Assembly (NCBI GenBank): GCA_029379385.1
Contig: CM055608.1
Span: 19,776,350 to 19,840,349, forward strand
From: Quillaja saponaria
Lineage: Eukaryota > Streptophyta > Magnoliopsida > Fabales > Quillajaceae
Direction of reading: 5' to 3'
DNA length: 64,000 nt
The notes beneath the pieces are model-generated. The model saw nothing but the letters and a program-made list of their open reading frames with translations. It had not been told where the DNA came from and ran no database searches. This document shows positions 23,265 to 36,465 of this stretch, in pieces (within the stretch, counting starts at the first letter, position 1; the number at the start of each line of letters is the position of its first letter). Made by a program: the position numbers and the translations under genes.

Positions 23265-25154
23265 TGTTAGTATTAGTGTCCAAGAGTCATTCAATGGTTA
23301 GTTGTAATGACACATTATTTGTATTTAATGCATGTAATGATAGTTATTACATTTATTTATTTTATTGTTTAAATAAAATTTAGTACAACTATATATAAAG
23401 TCCCTAACATATATACTATGTATGCATAATTATGATATTGATCATAATTATGAGATGTGACATATATAAAGTATTATTCTAAAAGTATTCCTAGTCAATA
23501 AATCATCAAGAATATGGATATTGATGATTCCTTGAGATTAGCATATGTTAAGTCTTTCTCTTATAAGGAGATATGAGTGCTTGTTAGTTGAATAAGTACA
23601 CTGAATTAATCTAACATGAGAAACCATGTAGAGTCTTTACTCACATGTCAATAGAAGTTCTCAAAATATTGGTGGCAAAAGTGATTCTTTGACTTAAGAT
23701 TATCTTATTACCTTATGTAAATCCATGTGTTTTGACATCATTTCCCTTTATCTTTATAATAAGGATAAGACATGGGTGATTATTAGATATGTAGTGAAGC
23801 ATATGAAAGTAGATGAATGATATGTCATCATCCTCAGTAAAGAGGATAAATATCCCATAACCTCTTGAGACAAGTATGTCCTTTTCTGAGAATCTTTGCA
23901 AGGTGAAAGAGATTAAGAAAAGTATTTTCTTGAATCTCTTTGAGTAACAAAACGTAAACTAGATTTTAAATGCTAATGGATTTAGACAAATATAGACTAG
24001 AATCCATTTGCAATGTCTATCTCAGGATATATATGATGAAATGATTTAATACACGGTAACTAAGCACTGAGAGGTTTGATTAATGATCTTAACTTTTATT
24101 GTACTTGGGTGGTCACGATTCATTCCTAGATGTTAATCTTAATCTATAAATGTAATTTGGTTGGTTTGATAAAACAAAAGTTAATTTAAAAGTGTTTTAA
24201 TTTAATCATACTTCTTATGAAGTATCTAATTTCATTTATTGCCAAAATACAAGAGATCCTAATGGGTTACATACTTTAATTGGCTTGGGTTAAGAACCTA
24301 GAAGGGTAATGGAGTCTTAGAATTAATAGTTAACTTCTAAGCACATAAGAGTTAAAAGATAATTTGTTACCTATACATATATGGCAAGACTTGTTTTCTT
24401 GAAATTCAAGAGAATGTCTAATGAGAATTCTAATTGGATTTGGAATCCTAAGTGGATTTAGATCACTAAGAGTCTAAAGGCCCATTATTAATCATAATAG
24501 GATTATGGATTACAAAATGTAGCTTTCAGCCTTATGCGTTGGGCTTTATGTTTAATGAAAACCTAAACACTGAATTATTATAACTCTTAAATCTTGGCCT
24601 CCCTACCTATATGTGCAACACTAACAGAATTCGGCCAACATGCTAGATACATTAGTGACATTCTGCCTTGTGAGAGATTGTGAGAAAGAAGTGTTCTTCA
24701 TAATCTCCTCTATTAACCGTGACCCCGTGACCCTTACTGTTGAAGCAAAGTTATTTTTGCTTCAAGTATAGTCCTCTATTGATAATTCAACCAAGTGGAA
24801 GCTAGCCCTTATCCTAAGGGTGAATATATATTTTCAAATATTTTACGAAAAGGTAAAGGTTTTTAACCAACCAACTATGTTAAATATTTCATTAGAGGCT
24901 TATTCGTTTGAATAGCTTACTAATCATTAGTCATACTTTAAGTTTTATTAGGAGAATCATTTTGATGATTTGTAGATGAACTCCAAGCATCCCTGCAAAC
25001 AATCAAACTAACTACATGAGGAAAGCTTCAAGAAGTTAGTTTTAATCTTTAGCTTTCATCATATATAGTTGATTAAGTATATATGTTTTTGCTTTGAGAA
25101 AATTTTAGTTTTGCTGCATATGCATAGGGTGTATAACCCTTAGATTTCCTAACA
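23265..25154 (+). repeat. 3' LTR of the copia element (about 1.89 kb)
   Basis: Begins TGTTAGTATTAGTGTCCAAG right after the pol end and a weak purine tract (gtaggtga), and ends TTTCCTAACA at 25154. It carries the full LTR length that the 5' copy has lost. A TATA-like element and transcript-like tail may be near 24590-24760 but are not certain. Short minus-strand open frames here are chance. Confidence 0.8.
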
Positions 25155-25500
25155 ACATTTTCTTACCCAAATATTATTATAATATGAAATATGGAAATTA
25201 TTAATCTCAAGGTATATAGAAAATACTAAAGTGCATGGTTTATATAGTAATAGAGTTTTATAACTCATATAAAAATAATAATTGAAATAAATAACAAATT
25301 AAGAGATTAAGTTACAAAATCAAAATTAAATTGTTACAATTCAATAGTCATAAAATGCTGAATTTTAAATTCTACAATTCAAAACCTTTAAAATTTGGAA
25401 CTCCCACCAATTTATGATTTCAATAAACCACCCAGTAAATTATATTTATTTAATTTTTATTGAAATAAAATAACAATCCCCCCTTATTTCAATAAAATAA
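25155..25500. other. AT-rich DNA between the copia element and the tandem array
   Basis: No gene, RNA or clear repeat unit is seen. The first recognisable array unit begins after about 25500. Confidence 0.4.
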
Positions 25501-26480
25501 TAAAAATAATTATATACAATATTGGACAAACTACCAAGCTTAATGAAAGTAGCATTATCTTGTACTTTCACTAAGTATTTCTATAAATTTTGGTCCAGAT
25601 TCATTAGTAGTAATATGATTTTGAACTACGATTGCTTAAAAGATTCAAGAAATGTATATTGCATAAAATATTAAATGTACAAATTTTGAAGATTCAAGAA
25701 ATATAAAGTAATATATTTCAAAGAAAATAAAATTGAAAGGAAACAACAAAATCTTTCTTTATTTTTAAATTTATGTATAAATTGTCTTAGTAAAGAATTA
25801 TAAAAAGGAAGGCAAATAGATATGAAAATAAATATGGAGATAAAATATTCATTCTTTAAAGCAAAAATGGAATGTAAAATAAATTTGAGTTTATAAAATA
25901 GTGATAGGCAAAAATTTTTTATCACTATTTCAAAGATTTACAATGCTTCTATAATAAAGCAATCTAAAAACACATAATCTCTCTTTATACTTAAATTTTT
26001 GTATTAAACTGTTTGAGTAAGTATTTGTAAAAAAGAAGGCATATAGATATGAAAAATAAAATATTTATGTTTTAAAGCAAAATTTGAATGTAAAACAAAT
26101 ATGAGTTTACGAAATAGTGATAGACAAAATTTTCTTATGACCACTTTAAAAATTTTAAAATGTTTCAATTCTCTCTTTATAGTGAAAAGAACAGGATGAA
26201 TTGAACGGATAATAGAGAGAAGGTAAGCAGAGAGTTTCCAAAGGATGAACTTGGGAAGTCAATTTAAATAAGAGTAAGCACAACTGTATTGTTTAAAAAT
26301 AGAATGGGTTGTCTTGGGAGTGAAAGAGTTATTAAAGGTTTGTAATTATCGAAAAGATATGCATATCAATTCTCCCACATCCCCACCGTCCCCTTATCTC
26401 CTTTACTATTCTCTCATCTCCATCTAAATTTTCAAAACGAGATTACAAGCAAATCTATAAACATACCAGTCAATGTTGTT

Positions 26481-26620
26481 AAGATCGCGCGGTGGCGCGT
26501 AAGATCGTACGATCCGACGATCCCAAGCCACCACACCGAGTCGGCACAGACTAAAGATCGCTGCCTGCATAACTCGGACTCAAGATTGTGGAATAGGAGG
26601 ACGCATCGTGAGATCGTGAG
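26481..26620 (+). repeat. Left subterminal repeats of the hAT element
   Basis: AAGATCG occurs at 26481, 26501 and 26554, with a partial AGATCG at about 26611, in a locally GC-rich stretch (GCGCGGTGGCGCG). The right end mirrors it with CGATCTT at 30495, 30508 and 30545. Such clusters are the usual transposase binding sites near hAT ends. Confidence 0.75.
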
Positions 26621-27267
26621 TTGGTTGTCGAGTTCACCGATTCTGCAAAAACTAATTTTCGGGTCAAAATTTAATTGGGCTTCAAAGAGACTCGAACTAC
26701 CTGAACTTTTAGAGCTAAAATTTGGTTTCGAGGTTAACCAGCTGCAGCCGCCTCCTTCTACATAGAGTCGCAGACCTTCCCTCTGCTGCTCAGCTCAGAT
26801 CTTCCTTCTGCTCAACTCGGACCTCTTCCTCTTTCCTTCTTCAATCATTCTGAGCATCTGAATAAGTGAGGTGGAAGCATTTTCGAAGCCTTTGATCTGG
26901 AGATTTGACAAGATTTCGGCTTTAATTTGATAATTTGCAGAGCATTTTGTCGAGAACGAGTGAGTGGGCAGTGGGCAGTGGGCAGATTGAGCCTTTGCGA
27001 AGGCTTTCTGTTGACTCATTCTGCATTCACTGTGCTCCTTCTGCCTTCACTTTACGAAGGTTTTTTTTTTTTTTTTTTTTCGATTGCTGATGGCTGCTCC
27101 GTTGGGTATTATGTTAATTGTTATATGTAATGTAAATGTAATATTAATATTTGTGGGTGGAGAAGTGTAAACATATAGGATATAATTATGACATATAATG
27201 TAATATTATTGATTTCAATTGGTATTTGAGTATATATGTGTTACTGTGTATATAATTTAAGTTTGTA

Positions 27268-27600
27268 TATTTGTATATAATTTTTGTATCTCTTTGATTT
27301 CAGTTATATATGGCTTTAAATTTTTGTCTATAAAAAAAATCATAGCAAGGTTTCAACTTCAATTTCAATTGATTTCATTTTGGTAATGCTTAATTGTTTA
27401 TATTGTATATTTGTATATAATTTATGTATCTCTTTGATTTCAGTGATATATGGCTTTAAACTTTGTCTATAAAAAAATCACAGCAAGGTTTCAATTTAAA
27501 TTTCAATTGATTTCATTTTGGTAATGCTTAATTGTTTATATTGTTATACACTTACACATCAAACCATGTTTCAATTGATTTCATTTTGGTAATGCTTAAT
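27268..27600 (+). repeat. 140-bp tandem repeat in the hAT 5' non-coding part
   Basis: The block tatttgtatataattt...ggtaatgcttaattg begins at 27268 and again at 27408 (period 140). A shorter third piece (tttcaattgatttcattttg) starts at about 27569. Copies differ slightly. It lies before the transposase start and each unit holds a splice-acceptor-like gatttcag. Confidence 0.8.
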
Positions 27601-27673
27601 TAGTTATTAGTTATTAGTTATTACTTTGATGTTAATTTGATGATGGTGCCTTTGATGTGTTTTCAAAGAAAAA

Positions 27674-30163
27674 TGTCTCAATCCGGTTCATCCAAGAGTA
27701 GAAAAAATGCTTCGGGAAGTAGAACTGATGTGGGTTGGGAATATGGTATTCCAGTTGAAGGAAACGAGAAAAGTAAAATGCAAATATTGTTCAAAGATTG
27801 GAACAGGTGGAATTTTTTTATTCAAGCACTACCTTGCAGGCACTGGAGAAGATATAATGGCATGTGCAAGTGTTCCGGATGATGTGAAAAATAAGATGAG
27901 AATTATCTTAGAGAAATTAGAGGGAAAAAAGTTGAAGAAGAAGAGAATTTTAGAAGACAGTGAAGGTGATATGGAAGAGGTAGAAATTGTGCGAACAAGT
28001 AGAGGGAAAGGGAAAGAAGTTAAGGGATATTTTGTGCAAAATTCGAGTAGGGTTGAAAGTAACAAAACAACAATGAATCAATAGGTCAAAAAGGATTTGC
28101 AAGAAGAAGCATGTTCGAAGATAGCTCAATTTTTCTATACAAGTGCTATCTCTTTTAATTGTGTGAAAAATCCTAAGTTTGTTGAGATGTTAGAAGTAAT
28201 TGGGAGGTATGGTTGTGGGACTCAAAGGTCCCTCTTATTATGAATTGAGGGAAAAATTCTTGAAGATAGAAGTGAGTAAAACAATGGGTCTTCTTGAGGA
28301 GTACAAACTAGAATGGAAAAAAATAGGATGTTCTCTAATGTTTGATGGTTGGACAGATAGGAAAAGACGTTCAATATGCAATTTCTTGGTCAATAGTCCG
28401 AAAGGGACTATATTTTTATCATCAGTGGACACATCAGACTTATCTAAAACTGCCGTCAAAGTTTTTGAGATGTTAGATGATGTTGTGAAGTAGATTAGGG
28501 AGCAGAATGTGGTGCAAGTGATTACTGATAATACAGCAAACTATAAAGTAGCAGGTGAAATGTTGATGGAAAAAAGAAAAAACTTATGTTGGACATCATG
28601 TGCAGCATATTGCATTGATTTGATATTAGAGGATTTTGCAAAAAAATTGAAGATGCATTCAGTGACCATTGAAAAAGGAAAGTGAATTATTACTTACATT
28701 TATGGAAGAAACATGCTCATTGCTATGTTAAGGAGTTTCACCAAAGGGAAAGATTTGATTAGACCTGCTGCGACTCGGTTTGCTACTTCATACTTGACAT
28801 TGGGGTGCCTTCTTGAATTAAAAGTAGCATTAATGAGAATGTTTTCTTCTCAAAAGTGGAAAGCAAGCATTTCTTTAAACACATAAAAGGGAAAGAAAGT
28901 TGCAAGAATTGTTCTAAACAATGACTTTTGGAACAAAGTTGTTGAATGTCTTAAAGCTGCTAATCCTCTTATTAAGGTGCTCAGGTTAGTGGATTCAGAA
29001 GGAAAACCGGCTATGGGATTTATTTATAAAGAAATGGATCGGGCAAAAGAAAAAATACAATTAAATTTTGGCAATATTAAAAAGAGGTTAGTTTTTTTTT
29101 TTCTTTAAACGACTAACTTCACATATCTACATATTATTTTTTATGTTAACTAATCCTAAATTTCTAATTAACCTTTATAGGTATGAGCCTATTTGGAGCA
29201 TTATTGATGAGAGATGGGAAATGCAGCTTCACAGGCCTTTGCATGCTGCAACTTACTACTTAAATCCTCAATACCATTATAGTCCTACATTCAAAGCTGA
29301 TTATTAAGTTAAACGTAGACTTTATAGTTGCTTGGAGAGATTGGTTCGAGATTCAAATGAGAGAAATACAATTGATTTGCAACTTGAAGAGTTCAAGAAT
29401 GCTAGAGAATTATTTGGAATCTCAGCTGCAAAGGCAATGAGGGAGAAAAGCTCGAGTTGAATGGTGGGATTCTTATGGAGATGGATGCCCTGAGTTACAA
29501 AGGTTTGCCATTCGGATCTTAAGCCTGACTTGTAGTTCTTCTGGATGCGAACGTAATTGGAGTGCATTTGAAATGGTAAATATAAGTTGATAATATCTAT
29601 TTTTTTGTTTTTATAATTCTTGTTTCTAGTATTGATCTCTTATAAATTATTCATTACTTTTTTAGGTGCATACAAAGAAAAGGAACTGTTTGCATCAAAA
29701 GAAAATGAATGACTTAGTGTTTGTCATGTACAATTGCAAGTTGAATGAAAGGCAAACCAAAAAATATTCGAGTCCGAGCTTGAAATTGGATGATCTCTCC
29801 TCAGATGATGAATGGATAACTTCGAAAGAAGATCTTGCAAATTCTTCATCAAATGAATGGCTATGTGTTCTTGATGGTTCTTCTAATGCCAATGATGATG
29901 TGATTGATGTAGATGCTCCATTAGATGAAGATGAAGTGCAAGTTGTGCAAGATGATGATGTTGGTGTTGTAGGTGGTGAAGTTGACAAAATCATGAGTGT
30001 TGATAGTGATGAAGGTAAAAATCCCATTGACAATGAAGATGGTAATGATGACAATGACAATACTGATGATAAAGTTAGCAATGGAGATGATGATGGAGAA
30101 AGAGGTGGAGATGATGAAGATAATTGTGATGTTTATGAAGAAGGAACTAATTTTGGTTTAGAC
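27674..30163 (+). pseudogene. hAT transposase gene (BED finger, DUF659, dimerisation domain), broken
   Basis: Would cut and paste the hAT element in the nucleus. From the ATG at 27674 the order is: BED zinc finger (VGWEYGIPVEG in one frame; KVKCKYCSKI and the His-bearing FKHYLAGTGED one frame over, so an indel lies near 27770), a basic linker, and DUF659 (about 28196-28640: YYELREKFL, CSLMFDGWTDRK, VVQVITDNTANYKVAG). Next come an intron (29087-29180, joins KR to YEPIW), more core, a second intron (29576-29665), and the dimerisation block CERNWSAFEMVHTKKRN (about 29545-29695). The last 120 residues are Asp/Glu-rich. In-frame stops at about 28081, 28492 and 29305 and the shift near 27770 make it non-functional as read. 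Introns fit GT-AG. Confidence 0.88.
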
Positions 30164-32251
30164 TAATTTATGCAAATTGGATTTTAATTTTGTGGTATTA
30201 AGAATCTTTGTATGGATATTTTGTTTATGAACTTATGTTGGATAAGATGTTTATGAAATTAATGTTATGAATTTGATATTCGTATTGGATGGTTTATGTT
30301 TATACTTGTACACTTTTTGAGTAGTTCTTTTATATTATTGATGAAATAGGAGAATATTTTGCTTTGGAAATAAACATATTTGGAGCTTTATACAAATTGT
30401 GCTTGTTTATAATAAAATACACATTTACAATAAATTATGTACAAATATATATACTCTGATAATTATTTTACAAAATTTGTAAGATCTTCTGATTCGATCT
30501 TACGAGTCGATCTTGTCCCCTCTCAACGATCCTATGTAAGATCTCGATCTTTACAACATTGATACCAATAATATAATGTAAAACCAAAGTGGTGAAAATG
30601 ATTATATGAATATAAGAATGTAAGTGACAATGATAATAACAGTAATACAATTACAAGCAAATCCAATAACAATATAATTTATTTCAAAGAGAAGAAAACT
30701 AATAACAAAATCCAAAATCTTTGTTTACTTTTAAATTTTTATTTGTATTAAATTGTTTGAGTAAATATTTGAAAAATGAAGACCGATAGATAAAAAAAGA
30801 AAAATGAAAATGAAATTTTAACTGCTTTAAAGCAAAATTGAAATATAAAATAAAACTAAGCTTTTAGAATTGTGATAGACAAAATTTTCCTATCACTATT
30901 TTAAAAGCTCAAAGTATTTCAAAATATCGTTTGTAAAGAAGAGACATACAGTAAAAAAGAGGTAAGAAGAGAGTTTTAAAACGACTAATTTGAAAAAGTA
31001 TTTTAAAGAAAAGTAAATACAGCTATATTATTCTAGAAAAAAATGAGTTATCAAAGGTTTGTAAGTACAAAGAATATATACATATCAATCATTTTCCATC
31101 TCTTCCCTCTTTGCTGTCATACCTTCCTCTTCACTCCCCTCTCTCTATGCTCCCCTACCTTCATCTTCTCTCCACTCCTTTCTCTCATTTCCCTTACACT
31201 TATCTTTTTTTTTTTTTTTTTTTTCATCTAAACACCTAAATAGAGTCTTAGTATATTTTTCAACAAATTCTTTTCTATTAATTTCAAAATAAGATTACAA
31301 ATTAATTAATATCCATTTTGATGTTTTACAGATCTTTCTTTTTCACCGCTAAATTTTACCATTTCAAATTCTGCTACTTCTATTTCCAAATTGTTATCTA
31401 GAGTATTGCACTAATAATTTATCAAAATGTTCTCTTAATCTCTTACAATTGCATTAATGCTCAGCCCTTTAATTTTAATATAATTTGCTATCGATTAAAG
31501 TATCATTTAAGTTTAGCTTATAAAAACATAAAATGAAATGAAAATATAAATTGTTTTTGTAAGTAATTACATAATAACACAGTAATGTAAAATTTATTTA
31601 TATGTTGGCTTAAACTTTTCCTATATGACGTTGATGATATCAAACTTTAATGAGATAGCTAGCGATGGTAACTACGATGCTATTGATGAAGTCATAGACG
31701 AGGCTAGCGATTATAGGATTTACTCATGTTGTGAAGGGGCTAAGAATACATTAGTACTTCAAAACAAAATTCGTCAAGAACCTGTACTATCATGAGATAA
31801 ATCAACAGATGCTAAAGCTCTCTTAGCTATGGATAATTTACTAAGCTTTTTTTCTACTGTGAAGCCAAAACAAAAAAATGATATCCATTCTTTTTTGTTC
31901 GTTTCTAAAAGAAAGTTATAAATTAAATGATATCCATTTTGTTTTTGGAGAAAGTAAAATTTTAATTCAAAAATATTTATAATTAATTAAACATATGATT
32001 ATATCAACTCAAAATATATTATAAGAACTCAATAGTGAAATGATTATATGAATATGAGAATGTAAATGATAATAACAATAATAGTAGTCCAATTTATAGG
32101 TAAATCTAATAACAAAATAATCAAAGAGAATAAAACTAGAAAGAAAACCCAGAATCTTTGATTTTGATTTTCTGTATTAAGCTGTTTAAGTAATTATTTG
32201 AGAAAACAGAACCAATAGATATAAAAAAAAATATTGATATTTTGAAACAAA

Positions 32252-32255
<4 letters not shown>

Positions 32256-32292
<37 letters not shown>
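32256..32292. repeat. (TA)n microsatellite
   Basis: About 37 bases of uninterrupted TA inside an array unit. Confidence 0.95.
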
Positions 32293-32293
<1 letters not shown>

Positions 32294-35200
32294 CTAAGTT
32301 TTGAAAATAGGGAAAGGCAAAATTTCCTATTTAAAATTCAAAATGTTTCAAAATTCATTTTCAATGCAGAGAAAATGGTGAATTATGAAAGTCATACAAG
32401 AGAGGGGAGTTAGGAAAAGAGTTTCAAAATAATTGATTTGGAAAGGTAATTTAGACAATGGTACATACAACTATATTGCACAAGAAGAAATAAAAATTTG
32501 TAAGTACCAAGAAAATGTACATATCAATCCTCTCTCGTTCCCTTCTTACTTTCCGATCCTCTATCATAATCTTCTTTCCTCATTTCCTCTTCTTATATCC
32601 TCTCCATCCAAACTTTCAAATAGACCCTTAGTGTATATATTTACAATATTTTTAATGTCCGTTTCCAAAACAAGATTACGAACTAATTGATATATGTTTT
32701 GATTTCGTATAAATATTGTCTTTTCAACTCTAAATTTTTTTTGCTTCAAATTCTTTTACTCTTATACTTATATTGTTATAAGAGTACAATGTTAATAATC
32801 TATCAAATTCTCCTCCTAATTTCATAAAAATATACCAACACTCACCCCTTAATTTTTATATAGCTTGCTATTGATAATGGTATTATTCACGTTTAGCTTA
32901 TAAAAACTTCAAATAAAATAAAAATAAAATTTTGTGTTGTAAAATAAAGTAAAATAAATTTATTTGTCATGACTTAGGTTTTTCCTATACGAAGTCGATG
33001 ATGTCAGACTCTAATAGGATGGTTGGCGATGGCAATTGCGATACTATTGATGACTATGAATGAGGCCAATAATTATAGGATTGACTCATATTGTAAATGG
33101 GCTGAGAATGCAAGAGTGTTTGGAGACAAAATTTGTGAAGAATTTGTGCTATCACGAGATAAATCAACAAATGCTAAAGCACTCTAAGATATGAATAATT
33201 TACCAAATTTTTATCCTACTATAAAGCAAAAAAGAAAAAAAAATTGCTAAAACTCTAGCCCGAAACATATTGTAAAAATAAAGTAGTGAAGTGATTATAT
33301 GAATGTGAAAATATAAGTGACAATGGCAATAAGTGTAGTTAAATTTATAAGGAAATCCAATAACAAAATCATCTTTTTTAAAAGAAGAAAGATAAAAATA
33401 AGACCTAAATCTTTCTTTACTTTTAAATTTACGTATTAAATTGTCTGAGTAAGTATTTGTAAAAGAAAGGTAAATAACTGATTTTAGATTACATTCAAAT
33501 TATTCCATTATAAGGGAGAAAATAAGAAAGGAATATAAAATAAATAACAATTCACATTTTAAAAATTAATTGCAACATATAACATTCAAAGACCTTTTGT
33601 TTTGGTGGCAATATTCTGAAAGCTCCTCCCATTGTTAACTAGGTATTTGATTTTTGCATAGTCAATTTAAAAACATGCAAGATTATCATAAACAATGGTA
33701 CCACTAATTATCTTGAGAATCCAGATTGTGGTTGAGTTTGTAATAAATATTGTTGATACCCACAAACTAAGAATTGAGGGAAAATTACAAATTTTTTATT
33801 AAAATAAATATATAAATATTCCAGCTCAAAATATAATATAAAAACAAAATAGTGAAATGATTATATAAATATAGAATGTAAGTCACAATGGTAATAAGAG
33901 TAGTAAAATTTATATGTAAATCCAATAACAAAATAATCTATTTTAAAGAAAGAAAATTAAAAAAAAAAAGGTCAAAATCTTTTTTGTTTTTAATTTTTGT
34001 ATTAAACTATTTAAGTAAGTATTTGCAAAATGAGGGCAAATAGAAATAAAAAATAAAAAAGATGAAAATGAAATATTTATGCTTTGAAGAAAAAATGAAA
34101 TATAAAATAAATCTGAGCTTTAGAAGTAATGATAGGCAAAATTTTCCTATCACAATTTTAAAGACTCAAAATATTTTAAAATTTACTTTACAGAAAAAAG
34201 AAGAAAATGAACTGAAAAAGACAGACAATAGAGAAAGTTAGAGGGAGTTTCAAAATGACTTACTTAGAAAGTTAATTTAAATAATGATAAATAAAGTTGG
34301 GAATGAAATGGTTCGCCTTGGAAAAAGACATTAAAAGTTTGTTATCGTTGAGAAGGTGTACATACCAATACTCTTATTTCTCCTCACTTACCTTCCCCTC
34401 CTCTTCACTCCCCTTCCCTCATCTCCACTTTCCTCCCCTTTTATCCACTCTTCTCATTTTCTCTCCTATCCTCTCTATTTAAAACTCTTAAATAGGCCAT
34501 TAGCATATTTTGCAACAAATTCTTTTCTCACTATTTCTAAAACAATATTATCAGCTAATTAATTATATCCAGTTTGATCTTGTACAGATATTGTCTTTTA
34601 ACACCAAATTTTGTCGCTACAAATTTTGCTATTTTATATCCACATTGTTATCTAGGATATTAAACCAATAATCTATCAAATTCCTATCATAATCTCTTAA
34701 AAATGCACCAATGCTTACCTCTTTTCAATTCTATATAGCTTGTTATATATAAGTAGCATCCATGTTCAGCTTGTAAAAACAATAAAAATAAAAATTATTG
34801 TTGTAATTAATTATAAATAATAACATAGTAAAGCAAAATTTATTTATATTCTGGCTTATCATTTTCCAATATGACGTCAATGCTGACTAGTTTTAATAAC
34901 ATTGTCTGTAATGGTAGCTGCAATGCTATTGATGAAATCACAGATGAGGCTCGTAATGTGAGATTGACTCATATGGTGAAAGAGCTGAGAATGCAGGAGT
35001 GCTTGGAAACAAAATTTGTAAAGAACTTGTGCTAACATGAGATAAATCATTTGATTCTAAGGCACTCCTAAGTTAGATAATTTGTCAAGTTTCTTTCCTA
35101 CTATTAAAAAAAATTGCTTCATGAGAAAGTAAATTTAAATTAAAAATATTTTTAATAAACTAAACCTATAAATATATCAGCCTAAAACTTAATGCCAAAA

Positions 35201-36034
35201 CAAAGTAATGAATTAATTATATAAATATGAAAATGTTAGTAAAAATGATAATAAGAGTAGTAGAATATAAGCAAATCCAATGATAAAATAATATATTTCA
35301 AAGAAAAAAAACCAAAAAAGAAACCTAGAATCTTTCTTTATTTTTAAATTTTTTTATTAAGCTCTTTGAATACATATTTAAAAAAGAAGAACATATAGAT
35401 ATTAAAAAAAAAAAAAAAAGATGAAAATAAAATATTAATATTTTGAAACAAAAATATAATATAGAACTAATCTGGGTTTACTTTTGAAATAATGATAGAA
35501 AAAATTATCATTTCACCCTTTCAAAAACTCAACATGTTTTAAAATTTTATTTACATAGAAGAGACGAGGGTGACTTGTAGAAGACCTAAGGAAAGAGAAA
35601 GTAAGGGGAGAGTTTCAAAAAAATTGACTTGGAAAGATCATTTAGATAAAAACAAATACAGCTGTATTGCTTATTGAGGAAATGTGTTGTCTTAGGAAGG
35701 TAATAATTTATTAAAAGTTTATAGATTACCGAGAACATTTACATATTTATACTCTTTGCTCTCATCCCATCCCCTCTCCCTTCCTCCTCTTCTCTCTTCT
35801 CTTTAACTAAACTCCCAAATAGACCTTTATTGTACTTGTCAACAAATTTATTTCTATCCGTTTTCAAAACAAGATTATGAACTAATTGATATCTTGTTTA
35901 AGGAGAAAATAAATTTTAAATTACAAAATAACTTTATTTAATTTAACTTATAAACACACCTGCCCGAAATATAATGTAAAAACAAAATAGTGAAGTAATT
36001 ATACCGAGAAGATTTATATATTAATACTCTTTGC

Positions 36035-36465
36035 ACCCCATGTGGGACTTCATATCATGAATAGATAGCAAAGTAGAGATAGTAAGAGATGAAGATAGAA
36101 TCTCTAAGCTATGGAATTCTTGAGCTTTCTTTACTACATTCATGACACATTTCAAATATGCACAACTCTCATTTTCTCTTAATAGTGGTTCCTTTTCTTA
36201 TATATGGTAATTCAAGTACTTTTAACTAGTAAAAAAAAAAAAAAAACTGTTTGTGGTTAGGCTAAGTTTGTGGTTGAACCCACAAACTTTTACATTAAAT
36301 TAATTGGTGAGTTGAACCCATAAACTTTTACATTAAATTAATTGGTGAGTTGAACACAAATTCTAAATTAAATAAAATTTCATAAAAAAAATATAATAAG
36401 ATAAAACAATTAAATTAATTTATTGTTCAAGTGACGAAGTCACATGAATTTTTTGACCACACCCA
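36035..36465. other. Foreign insert within one array unit
   Basis: Between the aaccgagaagatttatatatt block (about 36003) and the pyrimidine-tract part (about 36465) lies about 430 bases not shared with other units. It contains ccccatgtgggacttcatat (about 36036), a phrase common in plant LTR or MITE ends, a poly(A) run, and two tandem copies of a 38-bp unit starting gttgaaccca at 36273 and 36311. Termini are not defined. Confidence 0.5.

Larger units (their letters stand above)
18451..25154 (+). mobile_element. Degenerate Ty1/copia retrotransposon with nested MITE
   Basis: Both LTRs begin TGTTAGTATTA (18451 and 23265); the right one ends CTAACA at 25154, giving a 6-bp inverted repeat TGTTAG/CTAACA. 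Flanking pentamers are atatt (18446-18450) and acatt (25155-25159), a 5-bp target duplication with one change. Internal order gag, integrase, RT, RNase H defines Ty1/copia. The left LTR is homologous to the right only to about 19404; the rest of it, the primer site and the start of gag are deleted, as is the protease. The element cannot move by itself. Confidence 0.88.
26471..30561 (+). mobile_element. hAT transposon (4.09 kb) inserted in the tandem array
   Basis: Terminal inverted repeats caatgttgttaagatcg (26471-26487) and cgatctttacaacattg (30545-30561) differ at one base. Flanking octamers ataccagt (26463-26470) and ataccaat (30562-30569) form an 8-bp target duplication with one change, as expected for hAT. 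The ends carry extra copies of AAGATCG or its complement. The interior encodes a BED/DUF659/hAT-dimerisation transposase on the plus strand. Array sequence is on both sides, so it jumped in after the array formed. Confidence 0.93.

Noticed and set aside
29695..30081. 128-codon Ser/Thr-rich minus-strand ORF
   Set aside because: Antisense of the acidic tail of the hAT transposase (GAT-rich codons read backward as ATC/TCA).
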